The notes: generated from the letters alone by a model not told the origin. Positions 7,931-17,544 are shown, numbered from the stretch's first letter. The stretch: 64,000 nucleotides of DNA from Colwellia sp. TT2012 (GCF_001440345.1 NZ_LJYX01000006.1:1-64000), one strand, 5' to 3'. Program-made: numbers and translations.

Positions 7931-9247
7931 ATGTTAATTATCCAATTAATTCTGCTTAATATTGTCTTTATCGCTAGTTTTATACTGTTATTGCCTTGTT
8001 CGCCCTGGTTATTCGCTATAAGTTCAATACTGTTAATTACCTTAGCGACGCTGCGCTTTCGTCAATATCACCGACAAAATAACCAGATACTGCAAACGTT
8101 GTTGCATGGCTTACGTAACTTACAAGATGGTGATTTTTCCATTAGTTTGGGCGTTCCTAAAAAAAATAAAGCGACTAAAGCAAATAAAATTCAGCATGAA
8201 GTGTTAGCGTTGTTCAATCAAGTGACAGATAAGTTACGACAAGAGAAACAGGCTATTTATCAGCGAGAGTTACTGTTAGACAAAGTGGTTAATGCTTCCG
8301 ATGTGGTCACGGTATTAGTGAACCACAGAGATACGATAATATTTTCGAATCGCGCCGCAGAGTACTTTTTTAAGCAAAAGAGTATGCTGGGTTTGTCTTG
8401 GAAAAATCTACTCGATGAAACGCTACCTGAACTTATTCCGCATCATGATAAAGACAATGCCATTATTCAATTACTGTTAAATTATAGCAGTGTTAATGGT
8501 GAGCCAAGCGCTAAAACAGCGCAGAGCTGGCACTTGTCGCGCCATCAGTTGAAATTGCACGGCAGTCGTCACCAATTAACCTTACTCAAACCATTAACCC
8601 AAGCCATGCATCAACAAGAGTTACAAACGTGGAAAAAGGTTATACGGGTCATTAACCACGAACTTAATAACTCTATCGCCCCGATAAGCTCTATGTGTCA
8701 TAGCGGCAATATCCTAGCAGAGCGTTTAAATGAACCACAACTAATACGAGTATTTGCCACTATCTCTAAGCGAATAAATAAGCTGGCAGAATTTATTCAA
8801 AGTTACAGTCAGCTGGCGCGGTTATCGAGGCCACAAAAGCAAACATTTGATCTAATAAAAACCTTAAAACAATTGCAAGAGCTGTATCAGTTTAGCCTAA
8901 GTTACCAAGATACTAGCTTGATGTTTTCAGGTGATGAGAGCCAGATTGAACAGTTATTAATAAACTTACTTAAAAATGCCCAACAAGCATGCCCAGATAA
9001 AGATAGTGCTGTTAGCGTCAGCCGTCAGCAAGGTAAATTAGTGATAACAGTGAGAGATTTTGGCGCCGGTATGCCAGTAGAAGTACTGACCAAAGCCTTC
9101 TTACCTTATTACTCAACCAAAGCAGATGGTAGTGGTATTGGTTTAAGTATTTGCCGAGAAATTAGTGATGGTCATCAAGGTCAAATAACCTTAAACAACC
9201 ACCCGCAAGGTGGCTTGCAAGTAGAAGTGTCCTTACCGCTGAGCTAG
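7931..9247 (+). CDS. Sensor histidine kinase (NtrY/AtoS-like)
   Basis: 438 aa. Two N-terminal membrane helices (~3-21 and ~25-43) with a very short periplasmic turn, so the signal is probably sensed within the membrane or cytoplasm. A linker and PAS-like region (~110-200) follow. The HisKA site VINHELNNSIAPI has its His near 245. The ATPase domain shows an N box (LLINLLKNAQQA, ~342) and DFGAGMP (~376). NHELNN is typical of NtrY-type kinases that pair with sigma-54 regulators. It starts 10 nt after its regulator. Kinases and exporters so arranged often respond to the exported compound. Confidence 0.9.
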   Translation: MLIIQLILLNIVFIASFILLLPCSPWLFAISSILLITLATLRFRQYHRQNNQILQTLLHGLRNLQDGDFSISLGVPKKNKATKANKIQHEVLALFNQVTDKLRQEKQAIYQRELLLDKVVNASDVVTVLVNHRDTIIFSNRAAEYFFKQKSMLGLSWKNLLDETLPELIPHHDKDNAIIQLLLNYSSVNGEPSAKTAQSWHLSRHQLKLHGSRHQLTLLKPLTQAMHQQELQTWKKVIRVINHELNNSIAPISSMCHSGNILAERLNEPQLIRVFATISKRINKLAEFIQSYSQLARLSRPQKQTFDLIKTLKQLQELYQFSLSYQDTSLMFSGDESQIEQLLINLLKNAQQACPDKDSAVSVSRQQGKLVITVRDFGAGMPVEVLTKAFLPYYSTKADGSGIGLSICREISDGHQGQITLNNHPQGGLQVEVSLPLS

Positions 9248-9280
9248 CCGAAATTCCCGAATTATTTTGTCGTAAATTCC

Positions 9281-9302
9281 GTAGGCGGGAATTTATTCGC
9301 GC
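9281..9302 (+). repeat. REP-like element, canonical copy
   Basis: Exact copy of the 22-bp element with GGCGGGAATTTATTCGCG core, 34 nt after the kinase stop. A diverged partial copy (AATTCATTCGCGC) follows near 9312. Confidence 0.9.
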
Positions 9303-9332
9303 ATTACTTAGAAATTCATTCGCGCTTTGGGC

Positions 9333-9363
9333 TGGATCTTCAACAAGAGCACTCGAAGATGAC
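9333..9363 (-). repeat. 31-bp GTCAT-hairpin-ATCCA element
   Basis: Read on the minus strand: GTCAT, stem CTTCGA, 9-nt loop, stem TTGAAG, ATCCA. It is one of six copies in the window; the stem pairs fully if one G-U pair is allowed. It lies between the convergent kinase and YjbH genes. Confidence 0.75.
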
Positions 9364-9391
9364 GACCATCCACAACCTAGCCATCCTTATC

Positions 9392-9437
9392 GTGCTTGAC
9401 TAACGTGCTTGACTAACGTGCTTGACTAACGTGCTTG
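9392..9437. repeat. 13-bp tandem repeat at the 3' end of the YjbH gene
   Basis: Three full copies of GTGCTTGACTAAC start at 9392, 9405 and 9418, and a partial copy starts at 9431. The stop codon of the minus-strand YjbH gene (9426-9428) is inside the array. Copy-number change could shift or replace the last codons. Confidence 0.9.
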
Positions 9438-11519
9438 ATAGTAAGCTTGTCTTAAACGCGGTGAATTTTCATAAATATACTCACTGCTTAAACGATTGTT
9501 ATTATAAAAGGTACTATCAAGGTTATAAAACAGCTGGGTGCTATCGCCACTACCTGGAGTTAGGTTATTATGACTTTTTCCAACCAGCGTATTCACTGAA
9601 TACTGCCATTTAGGCTTGCCTCTTACCTGAAAATACCTATTGTTATAATCTTTACGTGGCGTTAACGGGATTGAAAAACCCAAGCCAATAAATTGATTGG
9701 CTTCTTCATTATCTACCTTGGTATCTTTATAGGTTAAGTTAAGGGTAACATCGCCAAACATTCGCTCTAATTTAACCACGACACCTTTATCTTGTTGCCA
9801 ATATTGGCCTAGTTGTATTTCCGCCGAGGCGTTAAAATGTGCATTATAATATCGGTACTTAGCGACAATAACATCTCGTTGTTGCGGCTCTGCTTTTTTC
9901 CAACACCTTAGAAATAAAATATTACAACCGTCATAATGCTCTCTTTCTGGTGTGATCTGGTTTTCATACCTTGCTGTTAACAGGTTAACTTTATGGCTAC
10001 CAGCAAAACTTTGCCAACGAACTTCATTCGCTAAGTAATTATAAGTATCACGATAACGGCCAACAAAAGCCATGTTCTTTATCGAGTAGGGTAATGAAAA
10101 GGTCTGATGAAAGCTGTATTCATTCAGCCCGGTTGTTTGTTTGTAATCAGAAAAAACTTCACCCTCTTCAAAGTTGCTTGTTTCCGCTACTTGTTTGGTG
10201 TGCTGCGCCGTTATGGCGGCACCAGGCCATAATGGCACTTCAAGGTGACTAATCAAAGCGAGAGAGGCGTCAAATACACCAAACTCAGTACCTATTCTAG
10301 AGACAATACCTGGCCAGAAAGTAAAACGCGGCTTTAGCCATGAGCTATTAGCATCCTGTAAATCAGCGCTAGTGTTTATTCGTTGAACGCCAAAAGTATC
10401 GGTAGATATATCAAGCTTTAAGGGTTGGTTATCGGTTAAGAAGGCATCATATTCAGCTAAACTACCTCTAACCACTAAAATAGGGATTTCTCGTTCTTTT
10501 AGTACCAGTTTAAAGTGCGAGTAATTGTGTTGAATATGTTTACTGAGGATGCCCAAAACCACACCCAGTCCATCTATTTGGTTGCGGTTATAAACGTGGT
10601 TTTCTAGTTCTACATAGACAGTATTATAATCCGCTTCAGCAATTTCAATCGCTGCAAAACCTTCTTTAGCTAGTAGCTCTAATACTCGTAAGCGTTCAGC
10701 GGTAGCAGAGCGTTCGACAACGTCAGGCTCAACACCCTCTGATGATGAATATGCTTGCGTATGTACTAAATTGCTGTTTTGTTCGTGGTATGGCGATGAA
10801 TGATCAGTCGCATTTAAATCCAGAGGAATAGTTAATCCTAGTCCATAGTAAAAATCATCTTTAAGCGCTTCGTTGCTACTTGATACCAGTAGGTCAGTAG
10901 TTAATTGCATACCGCTACTAAGCCAGCTTTTAGGTGATGATATATGCAAACCTAATTGCGTGTCGGCGGCATCATATTCTGCCGAGAGTTTTACCCACTC
11001 ATAAGGTTGCCAAGCAATACCAGCAAAAACGCCATCAAGGCGACCCTGGTTTGAATCACTCTTGCCCAGGCCGAGGGAAACATTAACATCATCAAAAATT
11101 GTTTTTGAGGCCACAACATATTGAGCATCAAAGAAGTTGGCAGCACCACCGACATCTTGTATGCCAAACGCTAAACTAAACCAATCTTTGGGAATAAAAG
11201 GCATAGCTAGTTTAATATTTGCTGATAAATCTGTCGGACTGCTGCCACCATTAGGGTCCTTGTACTCAGCTAAGCGCCCTGAAACCTCAACATATTCCCA
11301 CAAACCAATACCAAAATTATAATTATCACCATTGCGATAACCATCCCTGGTTTCAACTTGATTACCATATTGTAGGTAAAAGGTGCCTTCATCAAATAAT
11401 TTGGCCGTGGGGGTATTGATTAAACCGCTATAACCTTGAAAAGACATGGTGGCCTCAGGTTCAGCCGTAACAGTAACAGCAGGCAGCAAAGCCAATGCGA
11501 AAAGAATACAGCGCTTCAT
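9426..11519 (-). CDS. yjbH: YjbH-type outer-membrane protein for exopolysaccharide
   Basis: 697 aa. Signal peptide of ~19 residues ending in ...VTVTAEPEA. The N-terminal part has the YjbH signature (GYSGLINTPTA, then YLQYGN and GIGLWEYVEVSGRL), followed by many alternating beta-strand patterns expected of an outer-membrane barrel. YjbH belongs to exopolysaccharide operons in enterobacteria; its exact role is not settled. Here it stands alone on the minus strand ~2 kb ahead of the wza locus, consistent with a role in the same surface polymer. AGGA precedes the ATG. The 3' end lies in a 13-bp tandem repeat. Confidence 0.82.
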   Translation of the reverse strand: MKRCILFALALLPAVTVTAEPEATMSFQGYSGLINTPTAKLFDEGTFYLQYGNQVETRDGYRNGDNYNFGIGLWEYVEVSGRLAEYKDPNGGSSPTDLSANIKLAMPFIPKDWFSLAFGIQDVGGAANFFDAQYVVASKTIFDDVNVSLGLGKSDSNQGRLDGVFAGIAWQPYEWVKLSAEYDAADTQLGLHISSPKSWLSSGMQLTTDLLVSSSNEALKDDFYYGLGLTIPLDLNATDHSSPYHEQNSNLVHTQAYSSSEGVEPDVVERSATAERLRVLELLAKEGFAAIEIAEADYNTVYVELENHVYNRNQIDGLGVVLGILSKHIQHNYSHFKLVLKEREIPILVVRGSLAEYDAFLTDNQPLKLDISTDTFGVQRINTSADLQDANSSWLKPRFTFWPGIVSRIGTEFGVFDASLALISHLEVPLWPGAAITAQHTKQVAETSNFEEGEVFSDYKQTTGLNEYSFHQTFSLPYSIKNMAFVGRYRDTYNYLANEVRWQSFAGSHKVNLLTARYENQITPEREHYDGCNILFLRCWKKAEPQQRDVIVAKYRYYNAHFNASAEIQLGQYWQQDKGVVVKLERMFGDVTLNLTYKDTKVDNEEANQFIGLGFSIPLTPRKDYNNRYFQVRGKPKWQYSVNTLVGKSHNNLTPGSGDSTQLFYNLDSTFYNNNRLSSEYIYENSPRLRQAYYQAR

Positions 11520-11617
11520 TTAAAGAAATCCTAGCAGGGTGAATTAAAACAAATAAGGTTGAAAGTAAAATAGAAAGTAAAAAGTAAAGTGGGTTGTAAT
11601 GAAAGTGTTTGGCAAAA

Positions 11618-11641
11618 AAAACCCGCCATATAGGCGGGTTT
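11618..11641 (-). terminator. Intrinsic terminator after the minus-strand lipoprotein gene
   Basis: Stem AAACCCGCC / GGCGGGTTT with a 4-nt TATA loop. On the minus strand it is followed by a run of T. It lies ~23 nt past the stop of the lipoprotein gene and before YjbH. Confidence 0.85.
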
Positions 11642-11663
11642 AATTAAGTTATTAATAACTTAA

Positions 11664-12776
11664 TTAAGTCCCGCCAGTTGCACCTGTAGGAACAATGATG
11701 TCACCTAGGTCAATTTCAATTGGAGGAACAGTAGCAGGGATAACTACTGGCTCAATAACAATGTCTATTCCGTCATCAATAAGGTCTTGTTGTACTGTTT
11801 GTTGAATAGTCGTAGCTTCGTCAGATATTGCTGTTTGAGCCGGAGCTAGTACTGCTAGAGCAGTCACTGCATCTGGGTCGGTTAAGGCAATAGCGATATC
11901 AGTACCTTCAGCAAGAGCGTCCACTAAAGTTGTTGAAACAACAGCAACTGTTTGTACGTAGTTGTTAATAGTTTGGCTAATAGTACTATCCGTTGTGTCT
12001 AAAACAGCAAGTGCCGCATTAAACGAGGTTAACTGAGTGGTAACATTGGCACTGTCGCCAGCTTCAGTCGCCGCAGCAGCTACAGCTACAGTGTCGGTAG
12101 AGTCAACAATTTTGATATCATAAATATTAGTTGTTGATAAATCTATGCCCAATATTTCACCAACTATTAAAGAGGCATTTTTTTGCAAGGCCACAACACC
12201 TTCAACAGAAAGGTTATCAATGTCTAAGTTTGTATTTATCGCTAATTGAGCGAATACCGCATCGGTAGCCATTGTGGTAAAGGTGTTTGCATCAGCGTCA
12301 ATTGCAATACTGTCTCCATCTGCATCAACTGCAGCGAAAGTAAGGGTACTCATTGATATACCGGCAATTTCTTCATTTGGAATGTTTTCTCCACGAGGCG
12401 TACCATCAGCACACACTACTGCAGCATCACAACGCATTACCGTGTCACCATCAGCGGTAATGGTAACCACTAATGCGCCAACAATAGCATTACCACTGGC
12501 GTCTACTACAGTCGCCGTGTAATCACCATTTTCATCTGTTTGTACATCTGCAGGCTCTGTAGTAAGTGGTGTTGCCAAAGCAACATCGCTTGCTCTGTAT
12601 ATTTGAACTTTGGCGCCAATTAATGCACCTTTAACTGCAGCACCAGAAATATCCAATGTTGCTGGAACAACTGGAGCAGGTGGCTCAATCACAGGGGCAT
12701 CTTTTTTATCATTGTTACAAGCGGTTAAAGCCAAAGCGATACTGGCAGCTAGCGTTGCGCGAACTATTTTTTTCAT
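11664..12776 (-). CDS. Ala/Thr/Asp-rich secreted lipoprotein
   Basis: 370 aa from ATG 12776, chosen because AAGGC lies just upstream and it gives a normal lipoprotein signal, MKKIVRATLAASIALALTAC, with lipobox LTAC. An upstream in-frame start would add ten residues before the signal. After the Cys comes a Pro-rich linker, then a carboxypeptidase-regulatory/Ig-like fold (AAVKGALIGAKVQIY ... TDENGDYTATV) near residues 40-90. The rest is very rich in Ala, Thr, Asp and Val and acidic, resembling extracellular marine proteins. No enzymatic motif is visible. Function unknown; attachment or matrix roles are guesses. Confidence 0.75.
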   Translation of the reverse strand: MKKIVRATLAASIALALTACNNDKKDAPVIEPPAPVVPATLDISGAAVKGALIGAKVQIYRASDVALATPLTTEPADVQTDENGDYTATVVDASGNAIVGALVVTITADGDTVMRCDAAVVCADGTPRGENIPNEEIAGISMSTLTFAAVDADGDSIAIDADANTFTTMATDAVFAQLAINTNLDIDNLSVEGVVALQKNASLIVGEILGIDLSTTNIYDIKIVDSTDTVAVAAAATEAGDSANVTTQLTSFNAALAVLDTTDSTISQTINNYVQTVAVVSTTLVDALAEGTDIAIALTDPDAVTALAVLAPAQTAISDEATTIQQTVQQDLIDDGIDIVIEPVVIPATVPPIEIDLGDIIVPTGATGGT

Positions 12777-12806
12777 TTTTAATTGCCTTATAAAATATAT
12801 AATCAT

Positions 12807-13507
12807 GAGTAGCTTATTACTAAAGGATTCTATAGAGATGAGTCACTTATTACTATAAAATTCAGGGTAATGTACAAAATCTATTGTAGTTTGTAGATGT
12901 TAGATGAAGAGCGTTATTTATACAAGCTAATTTGTCGTCATAAAAATGGCGTCAATAGTGGTGATATTGCTTTGTCTATTTACCAATAAATGAGTGGTAT
13001 TTATCAAGGTCAAAACAGCTTAAACAACCAGCCACACCTAATTCAAGGACGTACCTTATTAGAGAATGCAGGATGCATATTCTCCTCAAGCCATAACTCA
13101 TACCACATAAATGATAGTTAGAAAACAGTAAAAAGTAGTAGCCTTAAAACTTGATTTTTTCCCAATGCGCTACTACAGAAATCAAGGTAATGTCTACTTT
13201 CTAACTAGACAATGAGCTATTTCTTCAGTAAGATTCTGCGCAAATAAAGCTTTTAAATCGTGTGCTCCAAAAATAGGACACAACTTATCTGCCTTAAATA
13301 ATAAAGATAAAAAATAAATTATCCTTTAAATACAGAATGTTAAGTAATAACAAATAATAGTACTGTAAAAAGGCAAAATAACACCTAAATAAAAGCTAAA
13401 TAAAAAAGCAAACACTGCACCCATTGTTAAAAGTGCTATCTTGCACAAAACCGCAAGTATAACAGGGCAGTTGCGCGCAGTTAGCGAAGGAATGGAAAAT
13501 CTACAGC
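12807..13507. other. 700-bp intergenic region upstream of the polysaccharide locus
   Basis: A/T-rich, no convincing gene. It separates the divergent lipoprotein and wza genes and must hold their promoters, but no strong consensus promoter stands out. I looked for a JUMPstart/ops element ahead of wza and saw none. A short palindromic repeat lies at 13062-13084. Confidence 0.6.
13062..13084. repeat. Interspersed palindrome (GAGAATGCA copy 1)
   Basis: GAGAATGCA ... TGCATATTCTC forms a hairpin with one bulge. The same element with a near-identical surround (TTAGAGAATGCA, ATTCTCCT) occurs at 49927-49949, ~37 kb away, between unrelated genes. Confidence 0.75.
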
Positions 13508-14635
13508 ATGTTAAAATACTCTAAAAAATTGGTTGTCTCGTTATCACTAGTGATACTGAGCGGTTGTAGTATGATTCCCGGTAGTCATATGGAAGGCATA
13601 GATGTTGAGCCTGACACCTCTACCCTAGAACAAGACTTATCAAAGGTTAAAATATCCATCATTGACTCGGCACTTATTGCTCGATTAAACGACAGTCAAC
13701 AAGCCTACTCACCAGCTAAAAAATACCGCCCTATAAACACTGCAGATTATGATTATGTCTTGGGCATTGGTGATGTCTTATCTATTGGTGTCTGGGACCA
13801 TCCAGAGTTAACCATTCCCGCAGCTGTACAACGTACCGCAGAATTTGACGGTTTTAGAATACAAGCCGATGGTACTATCACCTATGCCTATGCAGCAAAT
13901 GTTAAAGCTGCTGGTAGAACTATCAAAGAGTTACATTGGTTATTAAGGCAAAAACTAGGTAAAGTCATTGAAAATCCGCAGTTAGATCTTAAAGTAGTTG
14001 CCTTTAGAAGCCAAAGAGTCTACGTAACCGGTGAAGTAAAAAGTCCGGGGGTATTTCCGATAACCGAAATCCCACTCACCTTAATAGACGCCATTAACCA
14101 AGCGGGTGGTTTAAGTGAACGAGCCGATTGGCGTACCATTACTTTTACCAGTGGCGAGAAAACCGAAACCATAAGGCTTGATGACTTTTATACCAAGGGT
14201 GATCTAAGTCAAAATAGACTACTTAAACATGGTGATATTATTCATGTAAACCGCTCCGATAACCAAAAAGTGTTTGTTTTAGGGGATGTAAATAAAGCCG
14301 GTAGCATTGAAATTAATCGCTATGGTTTAAGCTTGGCGGAAGCCTTAAGTGATGTCGGTGGTTTAAATGAACGAACCGCCAATGCCAATGGAATTTTTGT
14401 GCTGCGTAAACGCCCAGAAAATGAAGCAGGCATTATTGCTGATGTATATCAATTATATGCACAAAATGTTGTGGCTTTAGTATTGGCAGACCAGTTTAAA
14501 TTACAACCGCGCGATATCATTTATGTTACCACAGCGCCTATCGCTCGTTGGAATCGTTTAATTAGCCAACTAGTACCAACGGTACAAGCATTGGAAAATA
14601 TTTCTACCATTAAAACACAAGGTGCTTTCTTCTAA
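13508..14635 (+). CDS. wza: Outer-membrane polysaccharide export lipoprotein Wza
   Basis: 375 aa. Lipoprotein signal MLKYSKKLVVSLSLVILSGC, with the cleaved Cys at about residue 20. The Poly_export domain follows (DYDYVLGIGDVLSIGVWDHP, ~77-95), then SLBB repeats (VYVTGEVKSPGVFPI and VFVLGDVNKAGSIEI), the known architecture of the octameric Wza channel. The C-terminal amphipathic helix (WNRLISQLVPTVQALENI) fits the membrane-spanning helical barrel. It opens the Wza-Wzb-Wzc operon; the next gene overlaps its stop (TAATG). It exports the polymer assembled by the genes downstream. Confidence 0.95.
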   Translation: MLKYSKKLVVSLSLVILSGCSMIPGSHMEGIDVEPDTSTLEQDLSKVKISIIDSALIARLNDSQQAYSPAKKYRPINTADYDYVLGIGDVLSIGVWDHPELTIPAAVQRTAEFDGFRIQADGTITYAYAANVKAAGRTIKELHWLLRQKLGKVIENPQLDLKVVAFRSQRVYVTGEVKSPGVFPITEIPLTLIDAINQAGGLSERADWRTITFTSGEKTETIRLDDFYTKGDLSQNRLLKHGDIIHVNRSDNQKVFVLGDVNKAGSIEINRYGLSLAEALSDVGGLNERTANANGIFVLRKRPENEAGIIADVYQLYAQNVVALVLADQFKLQPRDIIYVTTAPIARWNRLISQLVPTVQALENISTIKTQGAFF

Positions 14636-15099
14636 TGGCCATGTTTAACGCTATTTTAGTCGTTTGTGCCGGCAATATTTGCCGCAGCCCGACAGCAGAA
14701 TACTTATTCAAAGATAAGTTAAAAGATAAGCTGCAAGACAAGTCAGCGGCTAGTCAGATAAAAGTCTCTTCAGCGGGCTTAACCGCTTTAGTCGGTAAAG
14801 GCGCAGAAGCAACAGCAAGCAGTATTACCTTAACAAAAAATATTGATATGAGCGGCCATAAAGGCCGTCAATTAAGCTCAGCGCTAATCGCTGAAAATGA
14901 TTTGATACTGGTAATGGAACAGCGGCACCTAACAGATTTATTGGGCCAATATCCGCAAGCCAGAGGAAAAACCTTCTTACTGGGTAAATGGCTTGATGAT
15001 ACCGAAATACCGGATCCTTACCGTCAAAGTCATGAAGCGTTTGACCATGTTTATCAGTTAATTGATAGAGCCTGCACCGCTTGGACAAAATATATTTAA
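14635..15099 (+). CDS. wzb: Low-molecular-weight protein tyrosine phosphatase Wzb
   Basis: 154 aa. The catalytic loop CAGNICRS (C11 to R17) has the CX5R motif, and the general-acid Asp is in the C-terminal DPYRQS. These enzymes dephosphorylate the Tyr-rich tail of Wzc and so control polymer assembly. The start codon overlaps the wza stop. A slightly extended, Lys-rich helix (KDKLKDKLQDKSA) after the active site is longer than in E. coli Wzb but does not touch the motifs. Confidence 0.95.
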   Translation: MAMFNAILVVCAGNICRSPTAEYLFKDKLKDKLQDKSAASQIKVSSAGLTALVGKGAEATASSITLTKNIDMSGHKGRQLSSALIAENDLILVMEQRHLTDLLGQYPQARGKTFLLGKWLDDTEIPDPYRQSHEAFDHVYQLIDRACTAWTKYI

Positions 15100-15251
15100 A
15101 GCCGAGTTAAAAGCATGGCTAAACAAGAACGGAAACCAGAGCCAATAAAAAAATTTAAACTTAACTAAAAATTAAAATTAAAATTAAAATTATCAAGTTT
15201 AAAAGTTATACCTACGGGTATTAGTACCCTTTATTAAAAGTTACTCCAAAT

Positions 15252-17537
15252 ATGTCTATGAATGAAAATATAAAACCAGCAACAGTGCTAAATCAACAGG
15301 GTAACAATAATACTTCTGCCTCTAATGAAATTGATTTAATGGCGTTGTTTGGTGCCTTGCTTGATCGCAAAATATTTATCGCTGTAGTTACCGCTGTTTT
15401 TGCCCTAGTGGGTATCGCTATTGCTATTTATTCTACGCCTATATATAAAGCAACGGCGATGATACAGGTAGAAGAAGGCGGCGGTGCGATGCCTGGGCTT
15501 GGTGATATGGCCAGTATGTTTGAAAGTAGCTCTAAGTCAATTACTGAAATTGAATTATTAAAATCTCGTTCTGTCATCGGTGAAGCGGTAGATAATTTAC
15601 AACTAGATATTGTGGCACAAGCTAAGTTATTCCCAATAATCGGCGGCCGTAGTTTTAGAAAATTCAATGCAATAAAGCCAGGCGACTTAGCTATACCTAG
15701 TTTTGGTGCGACCAGTTACGCCTGGGGTGGAGAACAAATTGATATATTCCGTTTTGATGTACCTAAGTTTGCCATCAATCGAAGTTATATCGTACAAGCC
15801 GGTGAAAATAATACTTTTACCCTGTTATCTGGCGATGGTGAAAAAATACTTACTGGCAAGGTCGGCGTAGAGGTAAGCAATGGCACTTTCACTCTAACAC
15901 TTAAAACGCTAATTGCTCGAGCCGGCACAGAATTTATTATTGCGCGTAAAGACAGATTAAATACTATTTTAGATCTGCAAGCGGCCATTGGTGCCAGTGA
16001 AAAGGGCAAAGATTCGGGCATAGTCAATTTAAGCTTTCAGCATGAAAGTCCAGAGTATAGTCAAAGGGTGCTCAATGAAATTACCCAAATTTATGTACGC
16101 CGCAATGTTGAACGTAACTCAGCAGAAGCTAAAAGTTCACTTGATTTTTTAGCTGTACAGTTACCGGCAATCAAACAACAATTAGAACACTCGGAATCGT
16201 TATTTAATGATTACCAAAAAAATCAACAATCGGTAAACATCACCCTAGAAACCCAAGGGGTATTAGAGCAAATTATTGAGCTTGATACCAAGTTGCAAGA
16301 ACTTGATCTTGAACGCTTAGCCATGTCACGCAAGTTCAAACGTAATCACCCAAATTATCAAGGCATAGTTGAGCAAATATCAGCCGTACAAAAACAACGT
16401 GATGGCTTAGCGCAAAAAATAGCGGATTTACCTGAATTGCAGCAAAAATTACTGCGTTTAACCCGTGATGTTGAAGTAGGTAACGAAATCTACATGATGT
16501 TATTAGGTAAAGTGCAAGAGTTAGACATTGTTCGTGCCGGTACGGTCGGTAATGTCCGTATTATTGATGTTGCCGAAGTGAACACCACCAAACCAGTAAA
16601 ACCTAAAAAAGCCTTAATAGTGGTCATGGCAACCATGCTTGGTGGTATGTTAGCCATAGCCATAGTGTTAGTACAAAAAGCATTACATAAAGGTGTGCAA
16701 GACCCGAGCGAAATTGAAGCCATTGGTTTACCCGTTTACGCCAGTGTGCCCTATTCTAGCCATCAACTTAAACTGACAGGCTCTGCTAAGGGCTTTACTA
16801 AAGGAATAGCTAAAGGCTTAACTAAAGGCAAGAAACGGCAGAGCGACAAAATTAATAAGTTATTGGCGGTAGATAACCCAGCAGATCTTTCGATAGAAGC
16901 CCTGCGTAGCTTACGTACCAGTTTGCACTTCGCCATGATGGAAGCAAAAAACAATATTATCGCCATCTCTGGTCCATCGCCTGAGGTAGGTAAGTCTTTC
17001 ATCACCGCAAACTTAGGCGCTGTGCTGGCGCAAAGTGGTCAAAAGGTACTGATTATAGATGCGGATATGCGTAAAGGCTATTTACAAAAGCAATTTGGTT
17101 TAAAGTGGGAAAATGGTTTGTCGGATTATCTCTCTGGACAACAAACACTTGCGCAGGTAACCAAAACAACCAATGTTGCCGGTTTAGACCTTATTACCCG
17201 TGGGCAAGTACCGCCCAACCCTTCAGAGTTACTTATGCATGCAAATTTCAGTAACTTGATCACCGAAATAAAAGCTAACTACGATATCATATTGATTGAT
17301 ACCCCACCTATATTAGCGGTAACAGACCCCGCTATTGTTGGCGGTCATGCGGGTACCATGTTACTGGTGACTCGTTTCGGTCAAAATACCATTAAAGAAA
17401 TTGATTACGCCCGTCAACGTTTTGAACAAAACGGCATAGACGTAAAAGGTGTAGTATTTAACGGTGTTGTTAAAAAAGCCAGTAACGCCTACGGCTATTA
17501 CGGTTACTACAATTACGAATATAAATCGGATAAGTAA
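15252..17537 (+). CDS. wzc: Polysaccharide co-polymerase and tyrosine autokinase Wzc
   Basis: 761 aa. N-terminal Wzz domain with TM1 (~41-61), a long periplasmic coiled-coil region ending in a GNVR-type segment, and TM2 (~454-474). The cytoplasmic BY-kinase has Walker A GPSPEVGKS (~574), Walker A' VLIIDADMRKG (~599) and Walker B ILIDTPPI (~680). It ends in a cluster of seven Tyr (AYGYYGYYNYEY), the autophosphorylation sites that Wzb reverses. Between TM2 and the kinase is an unusual basic linker with repeated KG steps (~510-533). It sets chain length and couples synthesis to Wza. A 152-nt gap precedes it. Confidence 0.95.
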   Translation: MSMNENIKPATVLNQQGNNNTSASNEIDLMALFGALLDRKIFIAVVTAVFALVGIAIAIYSTPIYKATAMIQVEEGGGAMPGLGDMASMFESSSKSITEIELLKSRSVIGEAVDNLQLDIVAQAKLFPIIGGRSFRKFNAIKPGDLAIPSFGATSYAWGGEQIDIFRFDVPKFAINRSYIVQAGENNTFTLLSGDGEKILTGKVGVEVSNGTFTLTLKTLIARAGTEFIIARKDRLNTILDLQAAIGASEKGKDSGIVNLSFQHESPEYSQRVLNEITQIYVRRNVERNSAEAKSSLDFLAVQLPAIKQQLEHSESLFNDYQKNQQSVNITLETQGVLEQIIELDTKLQELDLERLAMSRKFKRNHPNYQGIVEQISAVQKQRDGLAQKIADLPELQQKLLRLTRDVEVGNEIYMMLLGKVQELDIVRAGTVGNVRIIDVAEVNTTKPVKPKKALIVVMATMLGGMLAIAIVLVQKALHKGVQDPSEIEAIGLPVYASVPYSSHQLKLTGSAKGFTKGIAKGLTKGKKRQSDKINKLLAVDNPADLSIEALRSLRTSLHFAMMEAKNNIIAISGPSPEVGKSFITANLGAVLAQSGQKVLIIDADMRKGYLQKQFGLKWENGLSDYLSGQQTLAQVTKTTNVAGLDLITRGQVPPNPSELLMHANFSNLITEIKANYDIILIDTPPILAVTDPAIVGGHAGTMLLVTRFGQNTIKEIDYARQRFEQNGIDVKGVVFNGVVKKASNAYGYYGYYNYEYKSDK

Positions 17538-17544
17538 TTATTTT

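Noticed and set aside
12807-13507. JUMPstart/ops element ahead of wza
   Set aside because: I looked for GGCGGTAGC-like ops sequence and found no acceptable match.
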